Under the pieces are notes generated by a model that worked only from the letters and a program-made list of their open reading frames with translations, had not been told where the DNA came from and ran no database searches. The position numbers and the translations under genes are program-made. Positions 32,731 to 44,484 of a stretch of 64,000 bases of DNA are shown here, piece by piece. The stretch comes from Lophium mytilinum (Eukaryota; Ascomycota; Dothideomycetes; Mytilinidiales; Mytilinidiaceae), in contig MU004185.1 in assembly GCA_010093605.1 (NCBI GenBank), positions 1,633,334 through 1,697,333 of the forward strand, written 5' to 3'. Position 1 is the first letter of the stretch; each line of letters starts with the position of its first letter.

Positions 32731-34340
32731 TGCGTTAAGTCTGATTTGAGAAGAGCAAAGTGGAGATGTAGAGTTGGGGCTCTGACGGAAAGATGCTGAT
32801 GCCTAATTAGTACTCCGTCCTTAGCGTCTAGGAGGCTATGTTATTGCAAGTGCGAAGCTAGGCTGCTGCCATCAGCGCCGCAGCAAAACCATCTGAAATA
32901 GATCCGGATCCGTGAACCAGGAGCTAAAAGTCGAGTAAGGGCCCTGCTCTGGGGATTTTGATGGTTAGAAAGGTTGAAGACCCAAAGTGGAGTAGAATAG
33001 CATAAGCGTCGGCCTTGGTTTTTCCGTCCCGAAAACAACGAATCTGGATCCTCTTCAACTTTCATTGCAACCATCACTCTCGATTATCTGACATTTGCAA
33101 TCCGCGCTGATGATTTTCTTAGCTTATCTCTCCGTAAAATATGAGAACTTCCTTACAGCTGATCATGCGAGGGAAGAACCCTGTGCACTCGCTCTCTGTG
33201 ATGCAAAGTCATCCAAAGACCGAGACCGGGGAAAACACGTCGACCACGTAAGCAAGTCTACTGAAGGGTTTGAAAGCTCTACGCGTGCTCGAAGCTAGAA
33301 ATCGCACTAGAGCGAATGGATTTCATGGTAACCTCAGCCTGTCTTCATCTCGATTGTCAACATGCTCGAGCGAAAGCTAACATTGCCTCGAGAAACAGGA
33401 CTTTTCATATATATAGAATCTCAATTCAAGCGCCTCTGGCCCCATAAAACTCGAAGGACCCGGAAAACCACCTTCTGCGCCTTTTGCGGATCGCCATCAT
33501 TGTACGCCGAATGAGACATGCGGCATCCACGATAATCCCTTGACTCCTCATATCGTCGTTCCTGATCACGCTACAAAAGGGAACGCTTGATGAGCTTGAG
33601 ATATGTCTACGATCGTGACGTGTGAAATGTTCTATGGACTTACTCGGACAGGGACAACATTGATGACATCAGACATACACAATTTGGCAGTGGGGACTTT
33701 GGACATGCTGCCTGATAAAGGACAGGTGTGGCGCCTCTAAAGACAACAATAGAGACCATATGAGCATGCTTCATTGATCTACGAACAGTGGTCTCGCTCT
33801 GCATCGGACGAGGGTTTCACAATTCATACGTTGCTAATCTTTACGTTATGAGCTGAGCACAAACAGGTACAATCTGCTCACGAAAGACGAGAGCCCATCC
33901 TGAAAGGGATCAGACGAATCATGAGGAGATATTGCTGGTTTATTCGCGCCCGCAATTGGGTACCCAGGTACAGCCACCCGCGTCTCGAGTTCGACCAATG
34001 GATTAGCCTGTCGGCGATCTGTGGCGCTTCAAGCGACTTACAGGGATCTTACGCTCAAGTGAGCGTCGTGCCATTTCTTAAAGTCCTGCAATCCTTATCC
34101 GTTCAATAGTCGATCTATTCTCAGTGCACGCTACTTCGACTGAAAAAAGGACATTGGCCGCGCTTTTCAACATCATATTTCACGTCCGCCAAGGTCTGCT
34201 TGCTCTACAACTCATTAAGTACCTCAACGACTCTACGTAGCTTGCAGTCGCGAGATTGCGCGTAGGCAAGGCGAACGAAGATTTAGTAAGTAGTGGAACC
34301 ATCGAGTTCGTTAGAGGCCCAACTCAACTACCACAGAAGT
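32731..34340. other. divergent intergenic region, no gene recognised
   Basis: About 1.6 kb between the SGNH-like gene (minus) and the zinc-finger gene (plus). Only short frames without features. It may include the zinc-finger gene's 5' UTR and upstream intron; the open frame continues 16 codons before its first ATG. Confidence 0.45.
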
Positions 34341-36482
34341 ATGTCTGGATGTAAATATGAACCTGGAAAACCTTACTTCCTCTGGTACTGTTGTTATTGC
34401 TCTTTTGGGGCAATCGGTGAGAATTCTCCAGGATGTCCTATCTGCGGACACTTGAGATGCCAAGGGAGTACGCCTTTTTCAGCTTCAACTCAACAGCATC
34501 CGGTGCCGACGTTTTCAGCCATAGCAACGCAAGCCCCCCTCATGCCAACCAGTACGCCATCTACTACATATCATGGAAAGGATGTGTCGACCCTTTTTCC
34601 CCCTCCAAGGCTACCTGTAGAATCAGCGGGGTTTAAAGATCAAAACGCTTCAACTATACTTCCTCCGCAGTCACCAAAGCAATCGACTGACCTCGTTTTC
34701 CGTACTTCCAAGGGACAAATTCAGGTCGAGCATCATTCCTCCAGCGAACCTAGGAAGAGTACCGCAACCATCGCACAACCCTCTCTGGTTGCGGAGAAAG
34801 TACCCGTTGGTCATAATCCAATCAGTACTCCGATGGCTCATGAGTCCCCGAGCAGCAGTGTCGCAGTCTTCACAGACTCCGATACTGACAGCGAACAATC
34901 CGCTCCTATGAGTCCCTATTCTAGCCCAGAAAGCATCCCTTCGATTGGCCGCAGCATCTCTCAGCAAACTCGACGACTCGTCGATCGTGTCATGAACAGT
35001 CTACACTTCGTTTTTGACATTGAGCATGGCGTTATTACTTGTACGGGTGGTGCTGACAGCTCTGGGTCAAACCCAACACGTAATACCGCGCCCGAAGGTA
35101 GTTGGATGTCCGATGGAAGGTCGGGACCCGGACGGAATAAACGTAATATACGGCATGATGGGTCGGAGTCTCCCGACGACGACGACGATCACGATGAAGG
35201 CCATAAACGCCCAAGACCAAATCCCAGTCCTACAGCTAGTGGAGATACAGCGGATCGGAAGCTTGCTTGTCCCTTCTTCAAGCGCAATCCTTCTGAACAC
35301 TGCCAATGCAGGTCATGCACTGGTCCAGGCTTCCCTACTGTGGCTCGCATGAAGTGATTCTTACCTTTCGTGTCACATGACTTCAGCTGATCGTTTTCAG
35401 AATGCACTTATATCGAAATCACATGATACATCAATGTCCGCGATGCTCCCGTAACTTCAAGACCAAAAACGACTTGAAGAAGCACCAAAGAGAACTGCAA
35501 GGGTGCCAGCTAGGGCAACTCCAGTCGATCCAAGTACCAGAGGCCATCGGGCCAGAACAGTATGACCAACTCAAAAGCAAGAAGGGGCTCGCAGGGCGTT
35601 CCGAGGTATCCCGATGGGAAGAGGTATATCGCATCCTATTTCCAAACGACGATCACTCCGTAATGCCTTCTCCGTGTAAGTAGTCTACGTTCGGTGTTGG
35701 TGCTGCAGTGTAATAGTCACTGAGCCTTTCAAGTCTACGAGAACGATACAGCAGTCGAGCCGAGAGACACCACGACGTCTTTGTCCCCAGCCGCACGCTT
35801 TCAAGAGTATAGTCGGCGACAACTTCCTATGCTGGTTAGACGCCAGCTCGAAGAGCTTTTCGAGCAGAAACTTCCAGATCAGATCGAACAGGCTATACGT
35901 GCAGGATACGAACAACTGGTTTCTGCATGGCGCAACGAAGTCAACTCCGAGGCGGACGTAGCTAATACCGCTCCCGCGGCTCGAAGCCCTTCGGCAGAGC
36001 ATGCGTCGCCTCATCCGACAAACCACCACGAGAATCATGTCCTAAACTCGGATATCGTACCCCCTCAAGTGTTGGTGAATTTGGCCACCCTATCTCACAG
36101 TACATGGGCCGACTTTCCGAATGATCTTTATGCAACTGGCGAGTCCGATCTATCGAACTTTGTATTACACGATCCATCCATGGGAACGAGCGATATTCTC
36201 GAAAGTTTGGCAAGTTCTCAGCCGGAGCCTCGTCTTTCGGATTCCTTCTCCGATCTTGAGGCATGGGTCGGACATGAGAGCTCAAGACCCCATGATGTTC
36301 GTCCTCTCATTGCTTTCGACGAGAACGAGCCGGACGAAGCATTCTGGAATGGATTATTAGATGACTTCCCAGACGGCGGTCCTCCATGGCAGGATTATGC
36401 GTCATCCCAGATTCAACCTGGGCTTAAAATCATTCTGCAAGGAGAACTGAATCAAGGTCATCAGGCTGGGTGGGCCCCATGA
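34341..36482 (+). CDS. fungal C2H2-type zinc-finger protein
   Basis: Three exons (34341-35353, 35401-35675, 35734-36482) give 678 residues. The N-terminus is a small zinc-ribbon-like module (WYCCYCSFGAI...CPICGH). The centre is Ser/Pro-rich and disordered, with an acidic patch (DDDDDHDEGHKRPRP). The first splice joins the conserved pattern CPFFKRNPSEHCQCRSCTGP, GFPTVARMK and MHLYRNH to CPRCSRNFKTKNDLKKHQRE, a C2H2-like array common in Pezizomycotina and usually called a nuclear DNA-binding protein. The expected Glu in the KEHLYR motif is Met here (KMHLYR). The ATG at 34341 is the first in frame, but the frame stays open upstream, so the true start may be earlier. Confidence 0.78.
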
Positions 36483-36723
36483 ATAAATATAATTTCAGTC
36501 GTCTTTGTCGCACGGCAACACTCAATACGTATCGATTGGAAACGTCGTCTGATCATTTATGAGACTGTTTGCTATGACCTTAACCTAAAAGCCTCATTCC
36601 TGCTATATAATCTTTCCGTTGACATGAGACAGAAATGACAGTACGGGAAGCTTCCCTAGAGGAATCCTGAACCTGATGCTAAGCGGGCCGACACGCCTCC
36701 GCTTTGTCCGAGGGTCGTCCCCG

Positions 36724-37860
36724 CTATCTGAGTAACTTCGCGATCTCCGGCACTGTTGTCGTGCGGCAATTTCCCATGGCAATGTCGAACTCCTTTTCTA
36801 GATGGCTCAAGACATCTTTCCAAGCCTCGCTATCATACTTGGTCTCGTCCTCCAATGCTCGCTCAGGCCTCGGGCCACCATGTTGTCCAATCCACGTGCA
36901 GTCTACCGCATTGAGATCCTTCTCCACACTGAGATAGCGCTCTGGGTTCGGCTGCCACTTGCCGAAAGCGACATACAGCTCCAAGACTTTCGCATAGTGC
37001 ACGATCGCTTCCAGCCTTGTTCTGACATCAAGATCCATCGGCAGAACATTCTCCCTAAAAACGCCCCTACTAATATAATCATCACCACCCTCCTCAACAG
37101 CCGAGCGCACAGGTATCGTAATCCACCAAAGCAGCGGATTCCCGCGACCGGACGGGCGCTCCTCTCGCACGAGCCCGTGAAAGAAGTTCTCGATCGCCGC
37201 CTCCACCATCCCGTGCTTCTTTTCCATCGTCACGGGAAAGCCTTCCATGAGAAGTGCCTGCTGGATATCCATGATGTCGTCGGCATGCTCGTCGCTCAAT
37301 TCTAGCCCCATCTCGCGCAGACACGCTTCCTCATTCTCCCACGCGTATACCAGAAAGCAAAGCAGGCTGGCCCAAACAGCGTTCCGGCGCCGTTGGCGCG
37401 TCAAGTTCTCGTAGTGGGTCTCGAACGGCTGCGTGCTCGCGCTGTCGGCAACCTGGGTCAGGATTAGGCGTGCTTTGGCCGGCCAGCGCTCGACGAGGAT
37501 CTCCTTCTCGTCGAACAGGCGCATCACGCCAGTGTAGAGGGCGCGGCGGTCCAAGCGGTCGTCTTGGAGGCGTTCCTTGTCATTAATGCGGTTCGAGAGC
37601 TCCTAGGTCTTCTTCCCGTTTGGGGCCAGCACGGCGCTGGGCGCGCAGCTGACGGCGGACAGGAAGCTGCGCCAGTTTGTGACGACGGCGCGCCAGACGC
37701 GTGGGTCAGTTGAAATGGGAGTGTTCTAAGAGGCGAGCCAGCTTTGGTACCGGATGCGGTCTTCTGGGGCGATGGTTGGGATGTCGTGGCGTTCGTCGAT
37801 CCACCCAGATTCGCAGTTAGTAGTCGCCTTGCGGAGTGCTTCTGCGAAAGGTTCTGCCAT
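36724..37860 (-). pseudogene. unknown fungal gene with two in-frame TAG codons
   Basis: From the ATG at 37860 (MAEPFAEALRKATTNCESGW) one frame runs 378 codons to 36724, broken only by TAG at 37726-37728 (codon 45) and 37603-37605 (codon 86). The flanking sequence reads as coherent protein on both sides (YQSWLAS, then NTPISTDPRVWRAVVTNW, then APNGKKT and ELSNRINDKERLQDD). Introns built from the few nearby GT donors either shift the frame or are too short. Both codons could derive from CAG by a C-to-T change at CpA. The family is unknown; the long C-terminal part is helical and soluble. It may be a young pseudogene, be read through or edited, or start translation downstream. Confidence 0.6.
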
Positions 37861-38338
37861 GATGGGTGGGATGAGTAGCAGATACAGAGACGTAAGGGGA
37901 ATAGAGTTTGCAGAAGTGAAGAAGGGTATAGCAAAAGTATGAAAGATGAGCTTTATAACGATTGCGTAGCTGGTGGTAGTACGAAATTGGTCTTCCAGTC
38001 GACCATAAGCGCGTCGGCGCGCAGTCGCGGAACCCCATGACCAAATCAGCACAGTCAACTTCAGCAAAGCTGGGAAAGACGAGACTTAAAAGAGCAAAGA
38101 ATGTCTACACTCATAAGTTAGAGAAGCTATACGCAAAGCATCAAGGTGACACCAAACGCGAGAACTCTTGAGGAGCCAGTCATGTGATCCTGAGTCACAT
38201 GACCCTCTAAACTCTTTTCTCGATTGGAAATCGGAGTACTATTTTGGGTTAAGAGTGTTTGAGTATATTCGTAGGGCCGTCCCGTTTTCCGTCATTATTT
38301 ACATCTCCAAGCCTGGCCTTCGTAAGAGCATCTCCGCC
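37861..38338. other. intergenic
   Basis: A 480-bp gap between two minus-strand genes: the promoter side of the TAG-interrupted gene and the 3' side of the SurE-like gene. No further gene is seen. Confidence 0.45.
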
Positions 38339-39470
38339 CTACGGATGAGTGTACACCGAGCTCCTCTTGAACTTCCTCCTCGACGGCGTGGTCGCATTCG
38401 TGGCAATCCCGTTCAGCTTATTATACACCATAGTCGTATACGGGTTCAGCGGCGCATCATAATCCACCGTGAAGATCGACACACTGACCCCACCTCCCTC
38501 TACAACATACGTCTCACCAGGAAGGTTACAATCGCCGTTTATGCACGCGTTGATACCAGCAGCCTGCGGTTCCAAGTTCGCGTAGTGAAACGTCTTGGTC
38601 GTCTCGTTCCATGCCGCGAGGTCCGTGTCCGCGTTGCCGGTCAATCGCGTCTTGAAGATCGGCGGATTGGTGTAGGAGGCGTTTAAAGGCGGGATGTTGA
38701 CGTTTGCGCCGTAACCGAGGGGGAAGATGGCCTGGCCTTTGGGGGTAGCGTCGATGAAGGACTTGATGACCTTGGCTGAGACTTCGGCGGTCCAGGTAGC
38801 CTGGTTGGTAGCGTTGGTCACGTTGAAGTAGGGAACGGAGGGATTGCTGCCGCTAAACGCAATGCCAGGGATGCTGCGGCCTACCGCGGCATAGGTAGCG
38901 CCCATGGTGCCGGAGAGAGTGTACAGGAAGGGGCCGAGATTGGTGCCGAAGTTGGGACCTGAGACGACGAGGTCTGGGGTCTTGAAAGAGCCGTAGCGAG
39001 GGAGGACGTAATCGAGGCCGACAAAAACACAAGCAGCGGGTGTGCCGTTATAGTACCAGATCTGGTTGTCTATTGGGTCTGGGCCGATTGCTGGAGCTCC
39101 GGCGGGGATAAGGTTGAATTCGGAGGGTGCGGTGAGGTTCGCAAGTTTGCTGAAGTCGGACTGCTGGATGTTAGAAACCCGATCTCAACCTGTACTCTCC
39201 AGTGCTGTATTGAAACTTACTCGACCACCCTGGCCACTCTGATCGGTCGCTGGGGCGACAATCCAGACTATTATGGCAATTAACTTGCTATTGGGTGAAA
39301 ATAGGTTTCGGAGCTGTATTACCATCATGTCCATCAGCCTTCAAGATCTTGTAAAGCTCCCGGAGATTACCACTTCCAAACCCATCATCATTGCTCATGA
39401 GGATGTTCAATCCATTGGAAACCGAAGCCAAGGACAGTGCCGCGAGAGCAATTGAAGAGGGGAAAAGCAT
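38339..39470 (-). CDS. secreted SurE-like nucleotidase/phosphatase
   Basis: Three exons (39470-39323, 39267-39221, 39160-38339; the last may begin at 39163) give 338 residues. A signal peptide is visible (SSIALAALSLASVSNG). The SurE metal-binding motif follows at once: NILMSNDDGFGSGNL, with the paired Asp. VWIVAPATDQSGQGGR and DLVVSGPNFGTNLGPFLY are further family signatures. SurE proteins are metal-dependent 5'/3'-nucleotidases or acid phosphatases; fungal members are often secreted. N-glycosylation sequons (NVTNAT, NASYT) fit export. Phosphate scavenging is a plausible role, though inferred. Confidence 0.87.
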
Positions 39471-40702
39471 CGCGAGACAGAGAATGAAGTTTCACGAGTT
39501 TAATTGACTTGACAGAAGAAGCTCACGAGAATTGACAGCTGCGGGGAGAGGTCTTAAATGAAAGTACAGTACCTTGCTAAGCTCGTGGCCAGGGTAGCTT
39601 CGTCCGGAAGCTCTGGAATATTCCCGGCGCCATGGCCGCCGGGCCAGGAACCGGGTCACCAAGCTCGTGGATAGACATGTCCTCCTTCCCCAATGGCGTC
39701 GTCGAAGCTGGGCGTGTGATAAGGCACGCAAGGAACAGTGGTTGATGTCGGGGTGCGGGCGAGGTGCTAGGAGCTGATGGGGAAGGTGTTTGGTGGAGTA
39801 GCCGACGTCATTTGGTGAGATTGCCGTAGACTATGCATGCGTATTCTAGCCCTCTCGGACCTCGCCGGTGCCAAGTGCGATATCCGAAAACTATCAGGGC
39901 TCAGATATCTGGTATAAAGGTATCAATTTTTAGAGTCATGGAGACTCCAATCTTATTGAGCACATTAGAGCATATGGAGGTCAGAGAGATGTGAGATCTG
40001 ATAAGCTTGCTTTCGCCACTAATTTCAAGTGAACACGGTTTCTTACCAGGAAGGTAAGTGGGTGTTCGTTTCATCATACTCAACGTACTTTCTATCACGT
40101 CGCTCGCACAGTTTGGAGCCTAAGTAACTTTAAACCTTCTCTACAGCAGAGCCAATTCGCCGCGCCTCGCTGTCTATAGAATATGAACTGCTTCAACCCT
40201 TCAAGATGTGTATAGCCCGTACATACGTCCAGTATAGATCTGGAATAGAGCCCTCGGTAGAGGTGCTGGGGGTCCTAGAGGAGGTACGACAGCAGGTGTC
40301 CACGCTAGAAACTTTCGTCTAGCATCTTGCAGTCAGTCTTTATTAACTGCTGAAACATGGTTGTGCCAAGTGGCGAGACAGTACATCCTGTACGCTGCAA
40401 CACCCGAAACCATTACTCGGTTCTCACACTCAATCTTCTGGAACGTTATGAGTCGTTTACCGTTACGCACTATTATTGGTTCTTCGTCAAAGATGTCCAG
40501 ATGCGTGCATGCAGGCGTAGCCACATCTTGGCGCAGCCTGTTCGTCTCTCCAGGCTGAAGCTTTCATTACGTCCAAGACCATTTCCATCATCTTTTGTCG
40601 TCGTCTCATCAATTAACATCAATATTCCGCCGCATTGCACTCTGCCGAAACTTTGTTATTTGCTCCTAGTCAAGCCAGCCGGGTAGCTACAGCCCCACGA
40701 GG
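39471..40702. other. divergent intergenic region, no gene recognised
   Basis: About 1.2 kb between the SurE-like gene (minus) and a HET gene (plus). Several short frames lack features. It should contain both promoters. Confidence 0.45.
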
Positions 40703-42550
40703 ATGGATTCCCAATCTTCATCGCAGCCTTCCGACAGCCTCGATAGACTATTATCTTTATTCAAGCTTAAGAGACGAGAGTATGAATACCTGCCACTCCC
40801 AACCGAGGAGTCCTTTCGACTGTTAGAGTTGCTTCCAGGTACTGGCAGACAGAAACTCGAGTACCGCCTCGTCGTCGCTGAAATCGGCCGCGCCCCGCCC
40901 TACGAGGCTATCTCATACTGTTGGGGAGATCCCACTCCAAGAGTAGACACGATGTGCAATGGCAAACACCTCAAGATAGCGGCGAACCTAGGGATGGCCT
41001 TGAGAAGCTTTCGTCTTCCTGACCGTTGCAGGACGCTGTGGGCCGACGCTGTTTGTATAAACCAGCAAGGGAATGTCGCCGAGCGAAGCCAACAGGTGCA
41101 GCGTATGAGGAAAATATACCAGAATGCTTGCCTTATTCTCGTGTGGCTAGGCGACGGGGACGACGAAAAAATAGCGAAAGCCTTCGAATTGGTAGACATC
41201 ATCAGCAATTTGTGTTGCCGAAAGGCTTCAATATCTACAAAAGAGCTGGCATTTGTAGAAAATCTTCGCCCAATTGCGATTGCTCTTAAGCCCGACGACA
41301 TTCCGGTGCCAACAAATGGAGTTCTCTTCAAGTCACTAACCTATTTCTTCAAAGCCCAGTGGTTTGGTCGCCTTTGGGTAGTGCAGGAGGTCACGGCGGG
41401 TCCTGGTGTAATGGTGAAGTATAGTCACCATGAACGGAATTGGGAAGTGGTTAGCCTAACTGCTGTATGGATTGATATCTGGAGCCTCCATGAATCCCAT
41501 CTCAATGACCTCTTCTACGGATCTCAGAAGGCGGCCATGATGCGGAAGCGGCACAGACTTAAGCCTGGAGAGTCTCCTACGGCTTCCCTAGATTTGCTCT
41601 CGAAATTCAAGACGACGGATCCAAAAGACAAGGTGTTTGCCATCCTGGGCCTTCCACTGTTTGCCAACATTCAAGTTCAGCTGTCTGTCGATTATGCGAA
41701 GCCCACGAGCGAGATATACCGCGACTTCATACTAGCCATAATCAATGACAGACAGAGCCTTAGCGCTCTAAGACTCGTATCACACCAAGATGAGGTACGC
41801 GAAGACTTACCCAGTTGGGTACCCGATTTTAGTAGGGCATGCAGCCACAACGGGAACCTATCAAAATTCGGGGCAGCACATCAGTTCCCATTCAAAGGTC
41901 TAGAAAGACCTGACGAAAATAGTATCCGATCTTCAGCACTCGAGATTGATGCGGTGGTCGAAATCCAGGATATTACAAGGCAGTGGTTTATTGCCGATGC
42001 TACATTTGCTGTGCCATCTTTAGGGTTAAAATGTCCACCTCACCCCTTTCTTACCATGTGGGATTTGCTCGCCACAAAAAGTTCGTATCCGACAGGTGAA
42101 ACATCTACGGAAGCATATGCAAAGACACTCACTTTGGGCGAGAGACTGCTCGAAGGTGGCAATTTCAAGAAGCAAAAGCCAGAGACTTATTTGTCGGAAG
42201 TGGATCTCTGGGTGGCTCGCCTACGCCATTATGCTTGTAATAGTGTAGACAATTCTTTACTTATACCAGAACAATCACGAACTAAGTACGCATTAACTGC
42301 GCACAGAATGTCTAGAAATCGGACATTCTTCCGGACTGCTAAAGGCTACTTCGGCGTAGGACCTCGTATGACGAGGCCTGGCGACTGGATATTTGTGCTG
42401 CGAGGCAGTCGTTCGCCGTGTTTATTACGACGAAAAGGAGAGGATTTTCAGCTCATAGGTGCTTCATACCTGCATGGCATCATGGATGGTGAAGCTGTTG
42501 AGATGTGCAAAGCTGGAAAGCTAAAAGTGGCGAAAGTTACGATACGATAA
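40703..42550 (+). CDS. HET-domain protein
   Basis: A single-exon gene of 615 residues. The HET domain occupies roughly residues 70-230 with its three signature blocks: YEAISYCWGDP, then RTLWADAVCINQQGNVAERS and QQVQRMRKIYQNACLILVWL, and later the WFGRLWVVQEV segment. HET domains trigger cell death after fusion of incompatible hyphae; most of the many fungal paralogues are uncharacterised. The C-terminal half has no recognisable repeat or NACHT module. No signal peptide or membrane segment is evident. Confidence 0.9.
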   Translation: MDSQSSSQPSDSLDRLLSLFKLKRREYEYLPLPTEESFRLLELLPGTGRQKLEYRLVVAEIGRAPPYEAISYCWGDPTPRVDTMCNGKHLKIAANLGMALRSFRLPDRCRTLWADAVCINQQGNVAERSQQVQRMRKIYQNACLILVWLGDGDDEKIAKAFELVDIISNLCCRKASISTKELAFVENLRPIAIALKPDDIPVPTNGVLFKSLTYFFKAQWFGRLWVVQEVTAGPGVMVKYSHHERNWEVVSLTAVWIDIWSLHESHLNDLFYGSQKAAMMRKRHRLKPGESPTASLDLLSKFKTTDPKDKVFAILGLPLFANIQVQLSVDYAKPTSEIYRDFILAIINDRQSLSALRLVSHQDEVREDLPSWVPDFSRACSHNGNLSKFGAAHQFPFKGLERPDENSIRSSALEIDAVVEIQDITRQWFIADATFAVPSLGLKCPPHPFLTMWDLLATKSSYPTGETSTEAYAKTLTLGERLLEGGNFKKQKPETYLSEVDLWVARLRHYACNSVDNSLLIPEQSRTKYALTAHRMSRNRTFFRTAKGYFGVGPRMTRPGDWIFVLRGSRSPCLLRRKGEDFQLIGASYLHGIMDGEAVEMCKAGKLKVAKVTIR

Positions 42551-42808
42551 AGGCTCCTGACTTTGGAAAGAAAAGACCCAAATATCCAAGGGCTCTCAGT
42601 GGCTCTTAGCCGGATCGAAGCAGTACTTGGATTTCATGAATAGAGGGACTTGCTAGAGCGAAAATGACCACCTCACCATACCCGGCCTCCGCCTCATCTG
42701 CACATAAACAACTCTTTCACCACTCAACCTTCAAAACACCTTAATAATCAACACTAATCAGATACTTCGGCTTCGTAGGCGGCACGTTCTTCTTGGAAAC
42801 TTTTCATA

Positions 42809-43144
42809 TTACTCGTCTCCGCTCTCCTCTTCCATCGAAGCAGCACGCCAACATTGCAAAAGTCGCCTTCGGATCTTCAACGGGATGACGGTCTCGTAGC
42901 ATGTTGTTACCAGCCCATCGTCCCCAAGGTAGTAGCATCTTAGGAGTGCGTTAGGGTCTGGAACGCTTACCTGGGCCGTTTTGAATAGTCCTTCCAACCT
43001 CGCCGATGCCATCGACCCCCGATCGCTGCAAATAGCATGACAAGTAGCATGATACGACATGAACATTAGTGCATTAAGACTCCACAAGTTTCTACCCGGA
43101 CTGAGATATGACCACCTGGCCTGATTCAACCTTCTAGTAATCAT
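42809..43144 (-). CDS. short open frame, doubtful gene
   Basis: A 111-codon frame with an ATG at 43144, lying 21 bp past the stop codon of the PfkB-like gene on the same strand. The second half (LFKTAQVSVPDPNALLRCYY onward) is reasonably protein-like; the first half is not. It could be a separate small gene, 3' UTR of the neighbour, or chance. I recognise no family. Confidence 0.22.
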   Translation of the reverse strand: MITRRLNQARWSYLSPGRNLWSLNALMFMSYHATCHAICSDRGSMASARLEGLFKTAQVSVPDPNALLRCYYLGDDGLVTTCYETVIPLKIRRRLLQCWRAASMEEESGDE

Positions 43145-43165
43145 GCCTCTTTGACAAGAGGCTCG

Positions 43166-44302
43166 CTACCCAGCTTCGCCCGCACTTGATGACGCCTTTT
43201 TCTCTTCCAAGCGGGACTTGTACTCATCTAATCTTGAGATGACTGTGCAGCCATTCCAGGTCTCCCCGTCACCGTCGGATTCCCGTCGTGGCAAACCAAT
43301 TTGCTCCAGCGCGAATGACGCCGCTACACTGCCGTACGCCGCTGCTTCAGCCAGAGTCTCTGTCCGCTGGAGTCCAACTCCAAAGCCACCAAGAAAGGCG
43401 TTGCCTGCACCGGTGGGATCAATCACTTGAGTGGCACCGAGCTCGTAAAACGCGGGCATCCAGACCGCAGATTCCGAGCGGGACATAGTAAGGCTACCAT
43501 ACTGGCCGGCCCTGATAACGATGCATCCTTGTCCAGAATGCCCAATGGAGGCATCCAAGAAATTTTGGGCGTATGCCTACAATTCTGCTGGTTTGAAGCT
43601 GTTTGGGGGTTCCGGTGTGAACAAGCCGGTCATTTCGAGGTGGTTGGGTGAGAACACGTCCACCAACTTGCAAGCATCCAAGAAAGCCTGGCGGTTCTCA
43701 AGCGTACATGTCATGGGGAGTGGTTCCCATACGATGTACGGACGTTCAGTAATCCCTCGTTTTCTGCGCAAAGACATGAGCTCCGGTATCTGCTGCACAA
43801 CTTCTGCGGGTGTGGCCAGCAAGTGGAATGCTTTGGAGCGCAGCAAATGGGCTTCGGCTTGTAGATGCTTCGGCGTAGATTTCATTGGCTCCGTTGTGTA
43901 TCTGAACTTCTTCGCTGGCATATATTAGCTAAATGCGGTGTCTTGAGGAAGAGTTCACTCACGCCCGAAAGTCGTATCTTCATACTTCAAAAGACCTCTC
44001 GTCGATAAGGTTGTGGGGTCTTTCCTGAATGCAAGTGACGTTTCCCAGTCACGAAGAGTACTCTCGGCGGGTTGAGGAAAGTCTTTGCCGGCCAGAACCA
44101 GACAGCCAACTCCCTTTGAATGAGCACCGCTATTGAACAAGCGCGCTCCCAATGTAGTGTAAGCCCCAGAGCCGCCGATGACATTGGATATCGGTGCCTT
44201 GCCAGGAAATCGGATTTCGTCCAGCACTATCATTCCCAGGGAGGTGAATACCGGCGTACATTCCTCTTCTTGGCCCCGAGTACGAGAGAAACACTGGTCC
44301 AT
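43166..44302 (-). CDS. PfkB-family, MAK32-like carbohydrate kinase with in-frame TAG
   Basis: Two exons (44302-43963, 43914-43166) form a 362-codon frame. The N-terminus (FTSLGMIVLDEI...NVIGGSGAYTTLGARL) and the C-terminal DPTGAGNAFLGGFGVGL are PfkB-family signatures, and the pattern matches fungal MAK32-like proteins. The usual catalytic Asp of GAGD is Asn here (GAGN), as I recall for MAK32-like proteins, so activity is uncertain. Codon 226 (43577-43579) is TAG, between FKPAEL and AYAQNFLDASI; homologous-looking sequence continues in the same frame. I found no intron that removes the TAG and keeps the frame. It may be a pseudogene, be recoded or edited, or reflect a sequence error. The ATG at 44302 is the first in frame. 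Confidence 0.7.
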
Positions 44303-44484
44303 GATAGCCAATATCGTGACTTGTTATGTATTGAAGTCTTCTGGAGGTTCTTGCTGCAGAAGAGGGGCAGTCATTAGGTAATGTGCCCACGTGGTGCCGT
44401 ACCAGATCTTGTACTACGTACGGGCCAATCTGTAACCATTGTGAAACAACAACAACCCCTTCCCCTTCCTCCACGTTGGACCAA

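Noticed and set aside
37603-37760. An intron that would remove both TAG codons of the unknown gene
   Set aside because: The only nearby donor (GTACCA at 37750) combined with the available AG acceptors breaks the reading frame or gives an intron of about 30 bp.
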